Below the pieces are notes generated by a model. It made no database searches, had not been told where the DNA came from, and worked only from the letters and a program-made list of their open reading frames with translations. A program made the position numbers and the translations under genes. DNA of 64,000 nt from Albifimbria verrucaria (Eukaryota; Ascomycota; Sordariomycetes; Hypocreales; Stachybotryaceae): contig JAHREC010000018.1 in NCBI GenBank assembly GCA_020081605.1, positions 4,650,001 through 4,714,000 on the forward strand, read 5' to 3'. Positions 11,224-23,834 of the stretch are shown here, piece by piece; the stretch's first letter is position 1, and every line of letters begins with the position of its first letter.

Positions 11224-13068
11224 ATGAGACTCCTCCGCTGCTCAACCTTGGAGTTTGAAGAGTTTATGGGCGATGATTTCCCAGCCTTTGCAATCCTCTC
11301 ACATAGATGGTCCAATGACGAGGTCTCCCTCAAGGACATGATTGACGGCACTGCGTCTGGAAAAGCGGGATATGCCAAGATTAAGCGATGCTGTGACCGC
11401 GCCCTCGAAGATGGCCTACAGTATGCATGGGTTGATACGTGCTGTATCGACAAGACCAGTAGCGCCGAGTTGAGCGAGGCTATCAATTCCATGTACCAGT
11501 GGTACCAGGATGCATCCATATGCTACGCCTATCTCGCCGACGTGCAAGCAGGCGATGAGCCCGAGGGCGAGGCTTTTGCAGGAAGTGCCTGGTTCACAAG
11601 AGGATGGACGCTTCAAGAACTGATTGCTCCAACCAATGTCGAATTCTATAACCATGACTGGCACAAGCTTGGGACCAGAGACACGCTCAAGGACATAATC
11701 TCAAAAATCACAACCATCGACACGGCCATGCTAGAAGGTGCGGATCCTGGAGAGTTCAGCGTCGCAAAGAGAATGTCATGGGCCTCAAAAAGAACAACAA
11801 CCAAGCCAGAAGATAGAGCCTATAGTCTTTTAGGGTTGTTCAAGGTCAACATGCCAATGCTGTATGGCGAAGGCAACCGGGCTTTTGTCAGACTCCAGGA
11901 AGAGATCATGAAGAACTCAGATGATCAAACCATCTTCGCCTGGACCAAAACCAATACGAAAGCCTCTGGCCTCCTTGCAGAGTCTCCGGCTGATTTCGAG
12001 GGTTGTCACAATATTGTATCGGCTAATGTTCCTTGGAGCAGACGCCCTTATTCCATCACCAACAAAGGCCTGTCGATACAACTCCCCATGACTGCTTGGG
12101 CCCTAGAGACGTATCTTGTTGCGCTCGACTGTGAAGTGGAAAACGTGCCTGACAGCCGTATCGGAATCTTTCTGCGACTCAAGGAGGAAAGGGACCAGTA
12201 CGTGCGAGTTCTCCTAGATGGCAAAGGCGTTGATACCTATAAACAAGAGATGGTTTCGAGGGTGCAGTATAAGGACATATATGTACGACAACAACAGCCT
12301 GCCTCTTACCAGCTTGAAGATCAGTTTTATGGATTCTGGCTACGCACATTGCCAGCTCCACTCAAGACTGTATCTGACGGCGTCGACGTAAGCTCTGATG
12401 AACCACTCTCGGAAGTAACAGCTTTAAGCAAATGGTCCGATGAGGAGCGCATTCTGGAAATGCCCTTAGGATCCACGGGCACTGCTGGTAGCATATATTA
12501 CAAGATGGGATCCCGATCCACGGTACTGAAGCTGGGTTTCGATCTCAACTTCAACCCCATATGTCAGTTCGGAGGCAACTTGTACAGTCCGGTAAAGCCC
12601 CGACGGACCCCAGATCTGTCGAAGCACAGATGGATCCTTCTTGGATGACGATTGGGAGAAGCGACTATCTTCACGTTGGAGACAGACTCTCCGGATACCG
12701 AAACAGCGATTATGCTTACTCGATGTGTATTACACGCGAGAGAGTTGGCGATCGGAACATGTGGGTTGTAGACATCTGGGACCAGAGTCAAACTCCATCA
12801 AGCTATATCTGTGATGGCTGTGGGCAGGTGAGTCTAGATTTCATTCGTCATTCATTAACATGCTCTCCTCGACGAGTTACTGACCACTATCTGCCAGGGC
12901 ATCACTGGAAATCGATATAGATGCTACGTCTGCTCTGAGTTCGACTACTGTGGCAAGTGCATTATGACGGCTAGGCAGACGCACGAATGGCACGAATTTC
13001 AAAGAATTGAAGGCGAAGAACCAGACGATGAGGAAAATGGTAGCATCGCTATGTCACCTGTGATTTAA
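11224..13068 (+). CDS. HET-domain protein with C-terminal ZZ zinc finger
   Basis: A heterokaryon-incompatibility-type protein. The HET domain occupies roughly residues 20-150: AILSHRW, YAWVDTCCIDK, SEAINSMYQWYQ and WFTRGWTLQELIAP are the family hallmarks. After DRAYSLLGLFKVNMPMLYGEG there is a region without a recognisable fold, then a ZZ-type finger split by the intron: YICDGCG, CYVCSEFDYCGKC and a final HEWHEF. Exon 1 is 11224-12827, the intron is 12828-12897 and exon 2 is 12898-13068. I chose the start MRLLRCSTLEFEEF over an upstream in-frame ATG at 11194 because HET proteins usually begin MRLL. One contraction in CCCC at 12598-12601 breaks the frame; repair gives 591 residues. Partner and allelic specificity cannot be told from sequence. 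Confidence 0.9.
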
Positions 13069-13106
13069 CAGAAGCTGGAAAACCTAGCATCCTTTCTCTA
13101 GCTTAA

Positions 13107-15207
13107 TCAATCGTCGAGTCCTCCCCATTCTTCATCGTCTCCATCAGTTTCACGCTTCTCCAAACGCCTCTTCTTGTTTCCTTCAATAGCACCGCGCTTA
13201 TTGTGCTCCTTTCGTCGATCATAGCCGCTCACCGACGTGATTTTGGCCTTGCTGCCGCTTCGTCTCGCCTCCACACCACGCTCCTTTAGCATCTTTCGGT
13301 CTGCCTTCGTCACATTGGGTAGAGCATCAAGTAGCCACTTCTTCACGCTGACCTCGTCTCCCGTCTTACCCGCCTGCTTGTCGCTGGCGGCGATAACATT
13401 GGCCACCGTCTTGACAAAGGAATATCCTCCTTAGTATAAAGGTGACAGCCACGCCACCCTCTCTGCCTGCACGTCCAGTACGTCCAGCACGGTGCACATA
13501 TGCAGCGCTGGAACCCGGCACATCGTAGTTTACAACGCCGTTCACACCCGCGAAATCTACTCCGCGAGCCAATACATCGGTCGTAATCAGAACCCAAATC
13601 TCTCCCGCTCGGAACTTGCGCATAATCGCCGCACGCGCGGAATCCGGCAGACCACTGTGCAAAGCTGCAATTCTGCTTGAGCCACCAGCCTCAAGTGGAA
13701 TATCGTACTTCAACTCCTCGTAAAGCGCCGTAGCTCGATCGATGGTTTGAGTAAAGACCAAGAAAGGGGTCGAAGAGGCGGGCCAGTCTCCTCACTTGAC
13801 GTAGGGTGTAGCAATTGACGTAGAGCCAGTAGTTTACCCTGTTCGCTCGCCGTGTACGTGAGCTTATGTGTAACGTTGGGCACAGCCGTGTCTTTCAAGC
13901 CCACCACGAGCCTCACCAGAGGCTTCTGTGTAATACCCAGTGACGCAGCTCGAGCCTCCAGCTTCTCAACCACAATCGGTTCAATGTTCGAACCCATCGT
14001 GGCAGACCACAGAGACAGGCGCATTTCGGGGTTCGTGCATGCCATCCAGATTCCCAGAGTTTGCTCTCGGAACAGAGGGTCGAGGAGGACATCTGCCTCG
14101 TCCAGTATAAGATCGCGCACTCGCGGAAGGACTTTCTGTGAGCCCGACGGCCCAGAGGTAAGGTAATTCAGGAGTAGAAGTGGTGTTGTGACGAGAATGT
14201 CAGCCTTGACTGGTGTTTTCGGCTTGTCGTTAGCAGCTGGCTTCTGCTCATCTTCGTCGTCTTCCGAGTTGTCCTGATCTTCGTCTTCACTATCCGAGCT
14301 GTCTTCAGCCAGCTCCTGCTGCTCGGCAGCAGGGGCCATTCCCTTTTCATGCCCACAATCTTCAGTCCGGTTCCATCCAACAGTTTGCGACCTTCGTTTG
14401 TGATCTGGAAAACCAGCTCGCGCGTGGGTGCTACAATCACTGCCTCGAGCTCATGGATGCCTTCCAGATTTTCCTGCGCCCTCCTTCGCATGATCTGGTT
14501 GATTGCCGGGATCAAGAAGCTGACTGTCTTACCGCTGCCTGTCGGCGCAACGGCAATAAAGTCTACACCGCTATCCAGGCCATCCTCGTCTGTCAAAGCC
14601 AAGTCCGGACGCAGCAACAAAGGCAGACTTCCGAGCTGTACTTCTGTGGGTATTCTGTATCCTTCCTTGACAAGGTTCTCGGAGACTCGACGGGAGATGC
14701 CGTATGTGCTTCGAAGCTCGCCGAACGACTCGAGCGGTTGGGGAAGAGCTGGGGCTGCTTGCCGTCCTTTTTCGTCTCCGTAGCGGCCTTCTTCTGCTTC
14801 TTCTTCGACTTCTTGACCTTGGAAGTATCCTCCCTCTTGGACAGTAAGGTGATCTTCAGACGATGCGAGCGCAGGAGCTGGCGGCATTCCTCCTCGCTCA
14901 ATCTCTTCACCGGCGCATTGACGGGACTAGGTTCTCGCTCGGTCCTTTCCAACTCAGTCTGTTCAGGAGCCGTCTCAACCTTGGGCGCGAAGAAGTCGAC
15001 CTCTGGCAGCTCGGCCACAAGCTGAGAGGCGGCCTCATTGTCGCCGCCGGCCGTGCGCTTCCTCTTCTGGCCGCGAATCTCATCGTGGAACAGCTGCGGG
15101 TTGGTTTTCGTGCCGGCCGAAGGCAATTTCGTCTCGCTGGGGCCGGACAAGGGAGTTTTCTTGGTGGACTTTTTGGTGCCGCGGGAAAGAACCTTGAGAA
15201 TGTCCAT
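13107..15207 (-). CDS. ROK1: ATP-dependent DEAD-box RNA helicase ROK1 (frame-broken)
   Basis: Nucleolar helicase for early 18S rRNA processing. It begins [13 protein letters not shown] and has a long basic N-terminal extension. The helicase core reads in order: Q-motif region (YRIPTEVQ), APTGSGKT (I), [10 protein letters not shown] (Ia), [11 protein letters not shown] (II), SATMGS (III), VFTQTIDRA (IV), [11 protein letters not shown] (V) and [13 protein letters not shown] (VI). An acidic insert ([10 protein letters not shown]) sits between motifs Ia and Ib. No intron is needed. Five single-base contractions at 14740-14743, 14341-14343, 13766-13769, 13438-13440 and 13416-13418 break it into pieces; repair gives 701 residues, close to the expected family size. 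It is tail-to-tail with the HET gene, 38 bp apart. Confidence 0.93.
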
Positions 15208-15678
15208 GGCGGCGGTGCGACGCAACCGTATCGTGGTGCGCTGTGCTGAAGGTTGGCAGTTCTGAGAGTGAAGTTCACAATTGGTAGAAATTTTATGGAA
15301 GATAAGATAGCAGGAAATTCCCACGTTAGTGTAATGTTGGTGGGGTGTGGAGCAAAAGGGTCACCACCAAGGAAGCGTGGGCAGGAGCTAACTCAGGTAC
15401 AGCTATAAGCAAGTGGAAAACCACCATGGTTTATCTTTGAGGTTAAATAAAAGCTGTCATCGGCCATAGTGCTTGAATTCGTCTTGTTTCTCTATTGCTT
15501 CATATTCTCATATAATTTGCACCATCTGGCAATACCCTCAATGCCACGACTTGGTCGCACAAGAGCATTCTGATCTCATGGCTTGCTCATATAATCAGAT
15601 CTTCCTCGCGCCCTTCACACCATGTCCCTGTTCTATGTTTCCTGAAACGCCGTGCCAATGCTTGATCCATCCACATGC
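15208..15678. other. ROK1 upstream DNA
   Basis: 471 bp between the ROK1 start and the GPI19 stop (both genes on the minus strand). No feature recognised apart from an AT-rich patch around 15430-15530. Confidence 0.5.
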
Positions 15679-16406
15679 CTAATCGTCTATTTCAATATCC
15701 TCTCTTCCATCCCCATACAAGATCTCGCACACACCAGCCAACGGGATGTCCATGACCGCGTCCGTTCCTTCGTTCCAGATCTCCCGCCAGCGAAGCCTCC
15801 CAGCTGCATCCACCTTGCTCGCCCCTCGCCGCGCCGCAACAGACCCTCCACCACCTAGGGCACGTATCCGTCCCTTGCTGTCTATGACAGCCAGCTTTCC
15901 CGCGCCGTCCACGATGGTCTCGACGCTGTTTAGCGGCAACGTCAGCCGCTCCGTGTTGTACGCCGCCAGCGCCACGTAAATATACACCACCAGCATCACC
16001 AGGAAGGCTGGGATCGCCAGCGCCCACCATCGATTCGGGTAATAGTAGATGCCCAGCGCGTGGAGGAAGGGTGACGGGAGATAACTCCACAGCAGGTAGA
16101 TGAGAAATGTGAAGCTGCTGAACAGGTACAGCACGAACCCGTAGTACTCGTACGTCGGGACCTGGGGCGCCGCTCGCGGAACCGGCACTACGTTATCATC
16201 ATCGGATGCGTCGGGCGTCGTCGGCCGCGATGGGCGAAGCAGCGATGTGAGCGAAGGCGATGGAGGCAAAGGCGTCGGCGGTCGACCGTAGAAGGGAGGG
16301 GCGAAATAGTTCTGCGACAAAGGTCGCGGCGGGAGTCTCGTCCCGAGGAGCTTGACGACTGATTATCGGAAAGGTAATCGCCTTCTTCATCGGAAGAATC
16401 CGACAT
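15679..16406 (-). CDS. GPI19: GPI-GlcNAc transferase subunit PIG-P/GPI19
   Basis: Small ER-membrane subunit of the complex that adds GlcNAc to phosphatidylinositol, the first step of GPI-anchor synthesis, using UDP-GlcNAc (the product of UAP1 earlier in this window). The acidic, Ser-rich N-terminus (MSDSSDEEGDYLSDNQ) is followed by the PIG-P domain. This has two membrane spans, YYGFVLYLFSSFTFLIYLLW and WWALAIPAFLVMLVVYIYVA, separated by GIYYYPNR. One contraction in a C run (plus-strand GGG 16331-16333) breaks the frame; repair gives 242 residues. No intron. Confidence 0.88.
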
Positions 16407-16855
16407 GATGGGCGACGCGGCTTCGGGCCAGAGGGTGTGCGCAGTGTCGCAAATGTTGGAGCTGGGAAAGGGCAGAGCTTCGATGGAGTTGATCCAGTAC
16501 GTACCTCAACGGGTACGCTAATGCATATCCCTTCCTAAACGGCAATTCCCTTTCAGTAACCCCCAGATTGCAACTACATGACAGCTTCAAACACTTATAC
16601 GAAATGGATGTCCAAGAGTTATCAATTGCAAATATCTTTCTACACTAGTTGGCAGTGCCACGGAGGTGTATTCTATCATCTACAGCTACCCTGCCTCACT
16701 TTGGCAGATATGGCACAGTAGCACTTATGTATAGGTGACGGCCCAGGGCGTTTTCCTAACAACCTATGGGAATAATGTTGGCATCAAGCTCTTGGCTGAA
16801 CAAGGCATCCTCAGCATCTCATTAGTGTATGTACCCTATCAACGCTTCTTTTGTG
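16407..16855. other. GPI19 upstream DNA
   Basis: 449 bp between the GPI19 start and the VPS8 stop, both on the minus strand. Nothing recognised. Confidence 0.5.
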
Positions 16856-19800
16856 TCATACAAGTTGTACATTTCCTCCTCGTCCGCGTCCGTCAATCGG
16901 ACACTTGTAGTCCCTAGTCATCAGCCCGTCCTCTTGTTTCTCCTGTAGTGCGTCTAGACAGCTCTGGTGATATATATGACGGCACGCCAGCACAACAACA
17001 GGCCCCAGTTTCTGGTCCTTACCCTCCGACTCGGCTTCCGTCTCGTTGGCCGTCGAGCTCGCCGGGCCTGGGTCAAGACTCCTGCCTTTGCCCTTCCCTT
17101 CTGGTTCTCCATTGTTTCCTGGTGTCCGTTCTGCGTCCTCCATCCTCTTCTTCTCCTTCCTCCTAGCTTCTTCTATGGCTTGCTTATCTTCCCAGGCCTC
17201 AAACACAGCACTGCCTGCGACGCCAGGTCCCCAGACTCGTCGGGTGCAGGCCTCGCAGGTAGATCCCCGAGGCCGCCAGCCGCGCTGTCGCAGTTCAACT
17301 GCCTCCTTGACATTTACAAACAAGGTGCGCTCAAGCAAGCGGTTTGAGAGTCGCAATATTGATTCCTCGTATGCGTATGCTGAGAAGATAGAGGCGAGGA
17401 CCCTCGCAGATCTGCAAGATTTGGAGATGACGCAGCAGCTCTTGTGAGAAAGGCCCGTAATATGCGAAGGAAAGAAAGGTTGGATCTCGCATTAGCGACA
17501 ACCCGAGAACCCAGCTGTCCACTAGACTGACTTGACGTCGAAGTCAGCAGTGACGTGAAGGTATGTTGTACCAGCGATCGAAGGAGCGCAACCAATTTAT
17601 CTCCATCAAGAACTTCGGCCCCATGCTGGTGTACGGCAGCGTCTATGGCTGGAGCCAGGCGACGTGTGATCTGAACGCAGGCATCAATAAGATCCAACCA
17701 GAGCGCCTCGTCAGAAGATAGCATCTCTCCTTTGGCATCCTTCTTCTGGACAGCGTTGACGCGTCTCGAGGTTTTTGTCTGCCCTTGGCAGAAGCCATAT
17801 TCCCACGTGTACATATTTCTGCAGAGTTTGGAGAAGATTCTCGGCTGTTGCCTCCAGGTCCAACATGTCCTGGTCTTCATCCACCTCCTCACCTCGCATT
17901 AAACCCAGCATTGTGGATTCTAAAGTGCCCAAGTGTTTTATCAAACGAGCCATTGCCTTGTTGGTCTGTCCTTCCCGAGCCATGAGCACCACTGCCGCGT
18001 CAATAACGCCCGTCTCTTCCATCGTTGGCAATAGCTTGTCAAGTCGAAGGTCTGTAGACTGCATAGTCTCAACATAATCAGGCACGTGTGAAGGATCAAA
18101 CCTGCACATGAGCTCAACGTAACGCTCGATTAGATCCCGGTCTGAACCATGCTTCCCAGTGCCAAGCGGCTCTTCGGGTTCTAGTAGCGTCTTCAGATAC
18201 TCAAATTGTAGCTGGGGCTCGTCGTTGGCAGCACCAAGGACATGCAGGTGGACAGATTTATCCTCTGATGCCAGTGTAACTGCAGTCCTCTCGGGTCTCA
18301 ATTCGAGCAGGTCGCGAGCATGCTCTTCTATAACAGTCCTCAGCTCCTGCAGCTGTCGACTGCTCAGTCCACTGTGAGGGCGTAGGCACTCCGCTATGCA
18401 GTCAAAGACCAAATCTTGGTCCTCTGGGTCCTCGAAATACGTCTCGATCAAGCTCCCATACTGCTTGTCAACCTTGTATATACGCTTCAAGATCCGATAA
18501 AAACCGGCCTTCTTGAAAAGAGACATGAATGTCGACATGTCTGAAGGGTGGTATACCGATAAAAGGTATTCAGCACTGAGCTGAGCATCCTCTGCAATTT
18601 CAGGCCCAGGATAGTTGCACAAGCCAGTCAGGACTTTGGATAGGGTCGACCCAGAGAAGAGCAGATACTGCGGGAACTTCGGCAAGTTTCGGGCAATAAA
18701 CATGTCCAGATAGATGATATCCTCATTGGTGAAGTCGTTCGGATTCATCACATCTAGTAAGATGGACAGCACATATTGACGATTGATGGTCATTCCGAAT
18801 ATTTGCTCCTCAGGCAGATCCATTCTGGAGCTGCCTGTTAGTGGTCTATCAGGAGTCGTTAAGAAACGGATCCTCGAAGGCCTCATTCAGTGCGCTCAGA
18901 AAGCTTTGCGCGTCAAACTGAAGGATCAACCGCAAATAAGGGAAAGAGGGCTGAGACTCGGCGCCTGGTCTAATCAAAAACTCCCGGCCACTGCCCTTGG
19001 GCCACTCTATCGTCTTGCCAGAGAACAGAAACCAGTAAATCTCTGCCTTTGCTACATTTGCAGTGTCTTCATCCATTGTTTCCTCGTTGGGATACACCCG
19101 TCCTGTCAACGTGTATGACAGGTAAGGGAATATTTTGACAGCATTGACAGTATAATAATCTTCCTGTACATTGCCTGCTAGTGAACCTCCGTTCGCCATG
19201 GCAGGCTCAATAAGGAGACTGAGTAGGTCAATCATAGGAGTGATGTAATCGTTCAGTGCGTGGTTCCAGACGTATGTCAACGCATCATACAGATTGTGCT
19301 GTTTGCACAACAGCGTAATCTGATCAATATCAAGGGTGGCCGTCTCCATGAAGCAAATCATCTCTTCAAGTCTATCCGCCCAGCCCTTTGTGACATAATG
19401 ATTGACAAGATCTTTGACGATTGCCGGAGGAACCGTGGTAATGGTTTTTGATAGAATGCGAGGTTCGAGCGTTTCGAGAAAGATGCCGCCCACATCTGCC
19501 TCCTCGTACCACTCGTACATCTCCTCGAAGAGATAGTCCGTATTATCCACACTTTCGCAAGCAATAAAGCACGTATCAGCCAGTTGTCTCAGGTGAGCAT
19601 TGTCCACGGCCGCTGAGTTCTTTCGCTTTTGACCAAACGCATACTTCAACGAAGCGCTAATAATTTCCATAATCTTGTCCTGAACCATGCTGTGTCGTAG
19701 ATTGGCATCTTCAGGGAGGCCGATGGTGAGCTTATCAGCGTCACCGGTATAATAAGAAGTCGCCAGCTGTATCGCCGCAATGTAATCGCCATGCTCCATC

Positions 19801-21744
19801 ATCGCAATCAGTCGATCTGCCCAATTCGACAATGTTCCGATAGACACCTCGCTGAATCCGAGTAAGAATATCCTTCCTTTGTATGCTTTAAAACTCATGG
19901 AGAATGCATCAGCCACAACTCCATGTAGCGAATCGTCATCTTCGTCCAAATGCTCCACCAAATTATGTAGTTGTTTCGAGAACAAATCTGTGTGATAAAC
20001 GTGTTTCTGCAACAGATCAAATGCCTCTGTCATGCGCATACTTCGGTCCTCAAGAACGATAAGTCTTTGAGTAATTGTAAGTACGGTGAGCACCGAGCGG
20101 CTCAGCCATTGCACCGCAACAATAGCTTCTTCACACGTCCACCTGCTGCGAGCTTTGAATCTGAGCGAGAACGGCTGATCCTTGTCCTCGCCTGGGATCT
20201 CATCTACATCTAGTACGGTGAGAACGTTGGACCAGCAATACGCCAATTTGACTTTCGATATGTCGCTACCCGTATGCGGATCCACAACCTTTAACTTCAC
20301 CGCCGGGAACCATGCCAAACACCCGGTCATGGCACTATGCGCTGGGACATCCTTTGGTCGTGCAGACTTGTGCTGCGTCTGAGCCACTGGTGTAGTCGAC
20401 ACAATGACAAGCAGATACGGCGTCAGCATAGCCGTTAGACCCATGGTATCAGTCGCGCGCTCAACATTCCCCAATGGTAGCGGCGCGAAAGCAAGGACCG
20501 TACTAGGCTTCAGAGGCTTCCCGGCAGGTGTCGGCGCGTTTGGATATCGACCCAGGATTCTAGTAGTTCTGACAGTTCTTCCCAAAGCGCCCGTGCCTCT
20601 GGAGGCCAGATGCGAAAATGCCATGCCCTTGTTATCGGCAGAAACAAGAGCAGTGTGGCGAGTGCCGAGGAATCCAATATGGACAACTGAAGCATTGGGT
20701 GCATGGCCATCGGCCGTTCGGTTCTGCAGTTGGGTATTATCAAGGGCCGGAATGGTAAGGAATGGCCTCGAAGCTCGAGATGTATCCCATGTGAAAATGT
20801 TTCCGTTCGCATGACCACCAGCAAGAGTTGTATGATCTGCTGAGATGGCAATGGCAGTAATAGGTCCGGATTCAACAGCTAAAACGCATCAGTTTCGACA
20901 TCAGAGCATACACTAAAGACTTATAAGCTCACCTTTCGTTCCAGGGCCGATAATCATCTTCAAGTTTTGGTTATAGTCAAACACCAGTATAATACCCTTC
21001 GACGTACCCATCACAATTGACGCCGAAACCGCCAAGCACGTCAGGGTACCGAAATTCCTCCTTCCCGCTTCTGAGAATGTCTGATTGTTAAGCTTCTTCA
21101 ACCTCGTCCACCGCACCACCTCCCATGGCGGCGAGGTATCCGTATCGGCCTGGTCGAGAAGGAAGTTGGAAGCCACCGAGACGTTACGGCTATGGCTGTG
21201 TAGGAAGGCCGGCGACGACGGTCTAGGACTGCCCGGTCCGGACGAGGATATGCGCGACTGGAACCGGCGGTCAAAGGGCCGGAAGGATGGGGTCGGGCTG
21301 CTCAGGCCAGGTCGCGAGGCCATGGAGGAAGCACGCTGCTTCCCGGTGAAGATATGAACGAGCCCTGGGTAGCATCAGCCTAGCACTTCTTCATCCCCAC
21401 AAGTCAAACATACCTGCACCGAAGGAGTATCATCAGGTCCCGACATGAGGGAATCAATTGGGCTTACAGCCCTTCTGGGAGCCGCATCCACCGAGTCCGC
21501 ATCCAGGAGCTAACCTCAGAGCCAGCCTCTCGCTGATCCTTGAGTATCTCGCGATATCGACTCCTAGCAACCCATTGCCTACACTCTCGGCCGGCGTGCG
21601 ATCCTCCATCTCCTGCCCTGCCAGATGGGGCACGTCAGCCTCGGCGTCGTCGTAGGCGGCATCGTCGTTGGTAGGATTCGCAGTCAGCTCCTCGTGGTCC
21701 GAGGATTGGTCTCCGGGAGGAGACATTTCTGTTTGATCGGCCAT
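16856..21744 (-). CDS. VPS8: CORVET complex subunit VPS8 (three exons, frame-broken)
   Basis: Large tethering subunit that links CORVET to Rab5/Vps21 on early endosomes. Exons are 21744-21414 (start MADQTEMSPPGDQ), 21364-20933 and 20878-16856. The N-terminal half forms WD40-like blades (GPITAIAISADHTTLAGGHA, NGNIFTWDTSRASRPF), followed by the conserved VPS8 helical region and a C-terminal RING-type finger: CEAC, then CRHIYHQSCL, then YKCPID. Breaks lie near 21503, 21321-21325, 18852-18853, 17788-17794 and 17401-17403. Adding 2, 1, 2, 2 and 1 bases gives 1597 residues, a whole number of codons and a normal VPS8 length. Homology is clear along the whole length; the exact sites of the two N-terminal breaks are approximate. 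Confidence 0.9.
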
Positions 21745-22235
21745 TGCGCCGCGACTTCCATCACTCTCCGCTGGCAGCTTCTACCGCGAGTTGGACATTA
21801 CAAGGGCTCGTCTGCAGGTTGGCGTGGCTGAGTGCGGGTGGATTGCCGATGTTAGTGCTGGCTGCCTGGCTCCGTATACGGTGGCCAGGGGTTGTCCTCC
21901 ACGGTCGCGTTTTCGCACAAAGTCTGGTCCTGCTCAAATTGAGCTCGGCGGTGTCTCCTAAGCTACTTCAGCCTCGTCCAGGAGCTACAAGCCTGCAAAC
22001 AACTGTTATCGCGAAGCTGCAGCTTAACCGTTGGCTGGATCGAGTGCGGCGTAGCTACAAGCCCGGCCCGAGGATTGTCCGACCCAACCTCGCAGCAGAA
22101 GCACCCCTGCCTACAGTGACGTCGGCCTGGTGTGGTGTGGGCGCAACAGACGGCTAATCTCAGTGTTTGTTTGTCTAACTAAGCCTTATCGCAGATCTTC
22201 GCGATACAGGCAATCGTCGCTCCTCCACCATCACA
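21745..22235. promoter_or_regulatory. Divergent promoter, VPS8 / GPALPP gene
   Basis: 491 bp shared upstream DNA between the divergent VPS8 and GPALPP-motif genes. GC-rich; no specific site recognised. Confidence 0.5.
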
Positions 22236-23244
22236 ATGTCTTCAATTGGCCCCCAGCTTCCTCCACATCTCTCGAAGCGCAAGCGCACGCCAGACGATGA
22301 CGATGATAACTCGTCACCGCCAGCATCAAAGAATCCTCGCAATGGCGAGGCATCAGCCAGCAACCAAGACGAAATCGACCTCGATGAATCAGACGACGAC
22401 TACGGTCCCAGCGCACCATCAGCCCCAGCCGCTGTCGCCAAAGGTCCCCTAGGACCCTCTCTGCCGTCAAACAATAACGATGAAATTAGCCTCGAGGATT
22501 CGGATGACGATGGCTACGGACCTGTCGCCCCCAAAGCCCCTCAGCCTGTCGCAAAGCCAACCGTCGGGCCATCAATGCCGTCCAGTGCTCAAAGCAACCC
22601 CAGCTCTAAATCCAACATTGGCCCTGCGCCTCCAGACGCAGACTCCTCATCGGATTCTGAAGACGATTATGGCCCCGCTCTCCCAGGCGCATCTGGCGCC
22701 CCAGACGACCCCTTGGCCCATCTCTCCCTCCTGTAGAGTCGGCCCCTCAACGCGACTCTTGGATGCTCGCGCCGCCTACAGCCTCAGCCTACACCGAACG
22801 CGATCCCACGCGCATCCGCGCCCGCAAGTTCACCTCCAACCCGACTGGCAAGCCCGCTGGTGGTGGCGGTGTCTCCTCAATATGGACAGAGACTCCAGAG
22901 GAGAAGCTAAGAAGACTTCAAGACAATGTCCTTGGCCGCTCTGGCTCCGCCAATGATGCCGCGGAGTCGTCTAGTTCACGCAGATCGAAAGAGGAGGAGG
23001 AGCGGAACCGCAGGATTGCTTCGAATATCGAAAGTCAGAGGGGAAGAGTCTATATGCAGAGCATCAGCAACGGAAGAAGAACGCGGGAGAAAAGATTGAA
23101 GAGGAAGATGATCCTAGCAAGAGAGGGTTCGACAAGGAGAAAGACATGGCGTTGGGTGGTCAAATTGGCACTGCGCAGAGGCGGGAACTTCTGAACAAAG
23201 CAGCAGATTTCGGCGGGCGTTTTTCAAAAGGGTCATTTTTATAA
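22236..23244 (+). CDS. GPALPP-motif protein (DUF3752)
   Basis: Matches the DUF3752/GPALPP family of small, highly charged proteins of unknown molecular role. It opens MSSIGPQLPPHLSKRKRTP and carries repeated Gly-Pro motifs after acidic Ser clusters (DDDYGPSAP, GPLGPSLP, GYGPVAP, GPSMPSS, DDYGPALPG). The C-terminal conserved part contains RDSWMLAPP, RARKFTSNPTGK and ETPEEKLRRLQD, and ends RELLNKAADFGGRFSKG. Two contractions (CCC 22726-22728, GGGG 23040-23043) break the frame; repair gives 336 residues. No intron is needed. Family membership is clear; function is not known to me. Confidence 0.88.
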
Positions 23245-23834
23245 GGGGCGAAACATAAACAATACGGTTGCACATTTAGCATAGCAAATTACAAGTACAA
23301 TTTACAAGGACGATTTAGAGGATAGATATTCCGTCTCAACACATGACTATTCATTGATAACCCCAGCTAGGGAAGATGCTAAATAACAGCCCAACTCCGC
23401 CGCTCCGAAAAAAACGAGATGTAACAATCCATGTCCCTACTGGGACTCAAAAATGTTCAGCCGCAATGCAGCAACCATCTTCCCGTCTTACACAACTCCC
23501 GTCGGTGTGAAGAGAGAAATGGCCTGGTTCCCTCATGATATGAGCAACGCGCGGCTACCTCTAAAACCCTTGTTGGATATCAACAAATATGTAAGGGTGC
23601 CGACGTAGTACATGACGAGAAGATTCAAAACTATGCGATATGGGGGTGTGTGTGGTGTGTGATATTCATATGACAGGTGGGCGGCTGCTAGTTGGAAATG
23701 ATAGGAGGGAATGAGCCAACATGGTTGGATATTCGTGGAGAAGTGACAACCGTGAACGCCACGTAGAAAGTAGGACGCCATGTACAACGACACGCTCGAA
23801 GGTGTCCATACCTAAACGCTTGGAAATGAGAAGC
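23245..23834. other. Convergent 3' flanks
   Basis: 590 bp between convergent genes. AT-rich towards 23230-23420 (3' UTR-like), with no coding signal. Confidence 0.5.
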
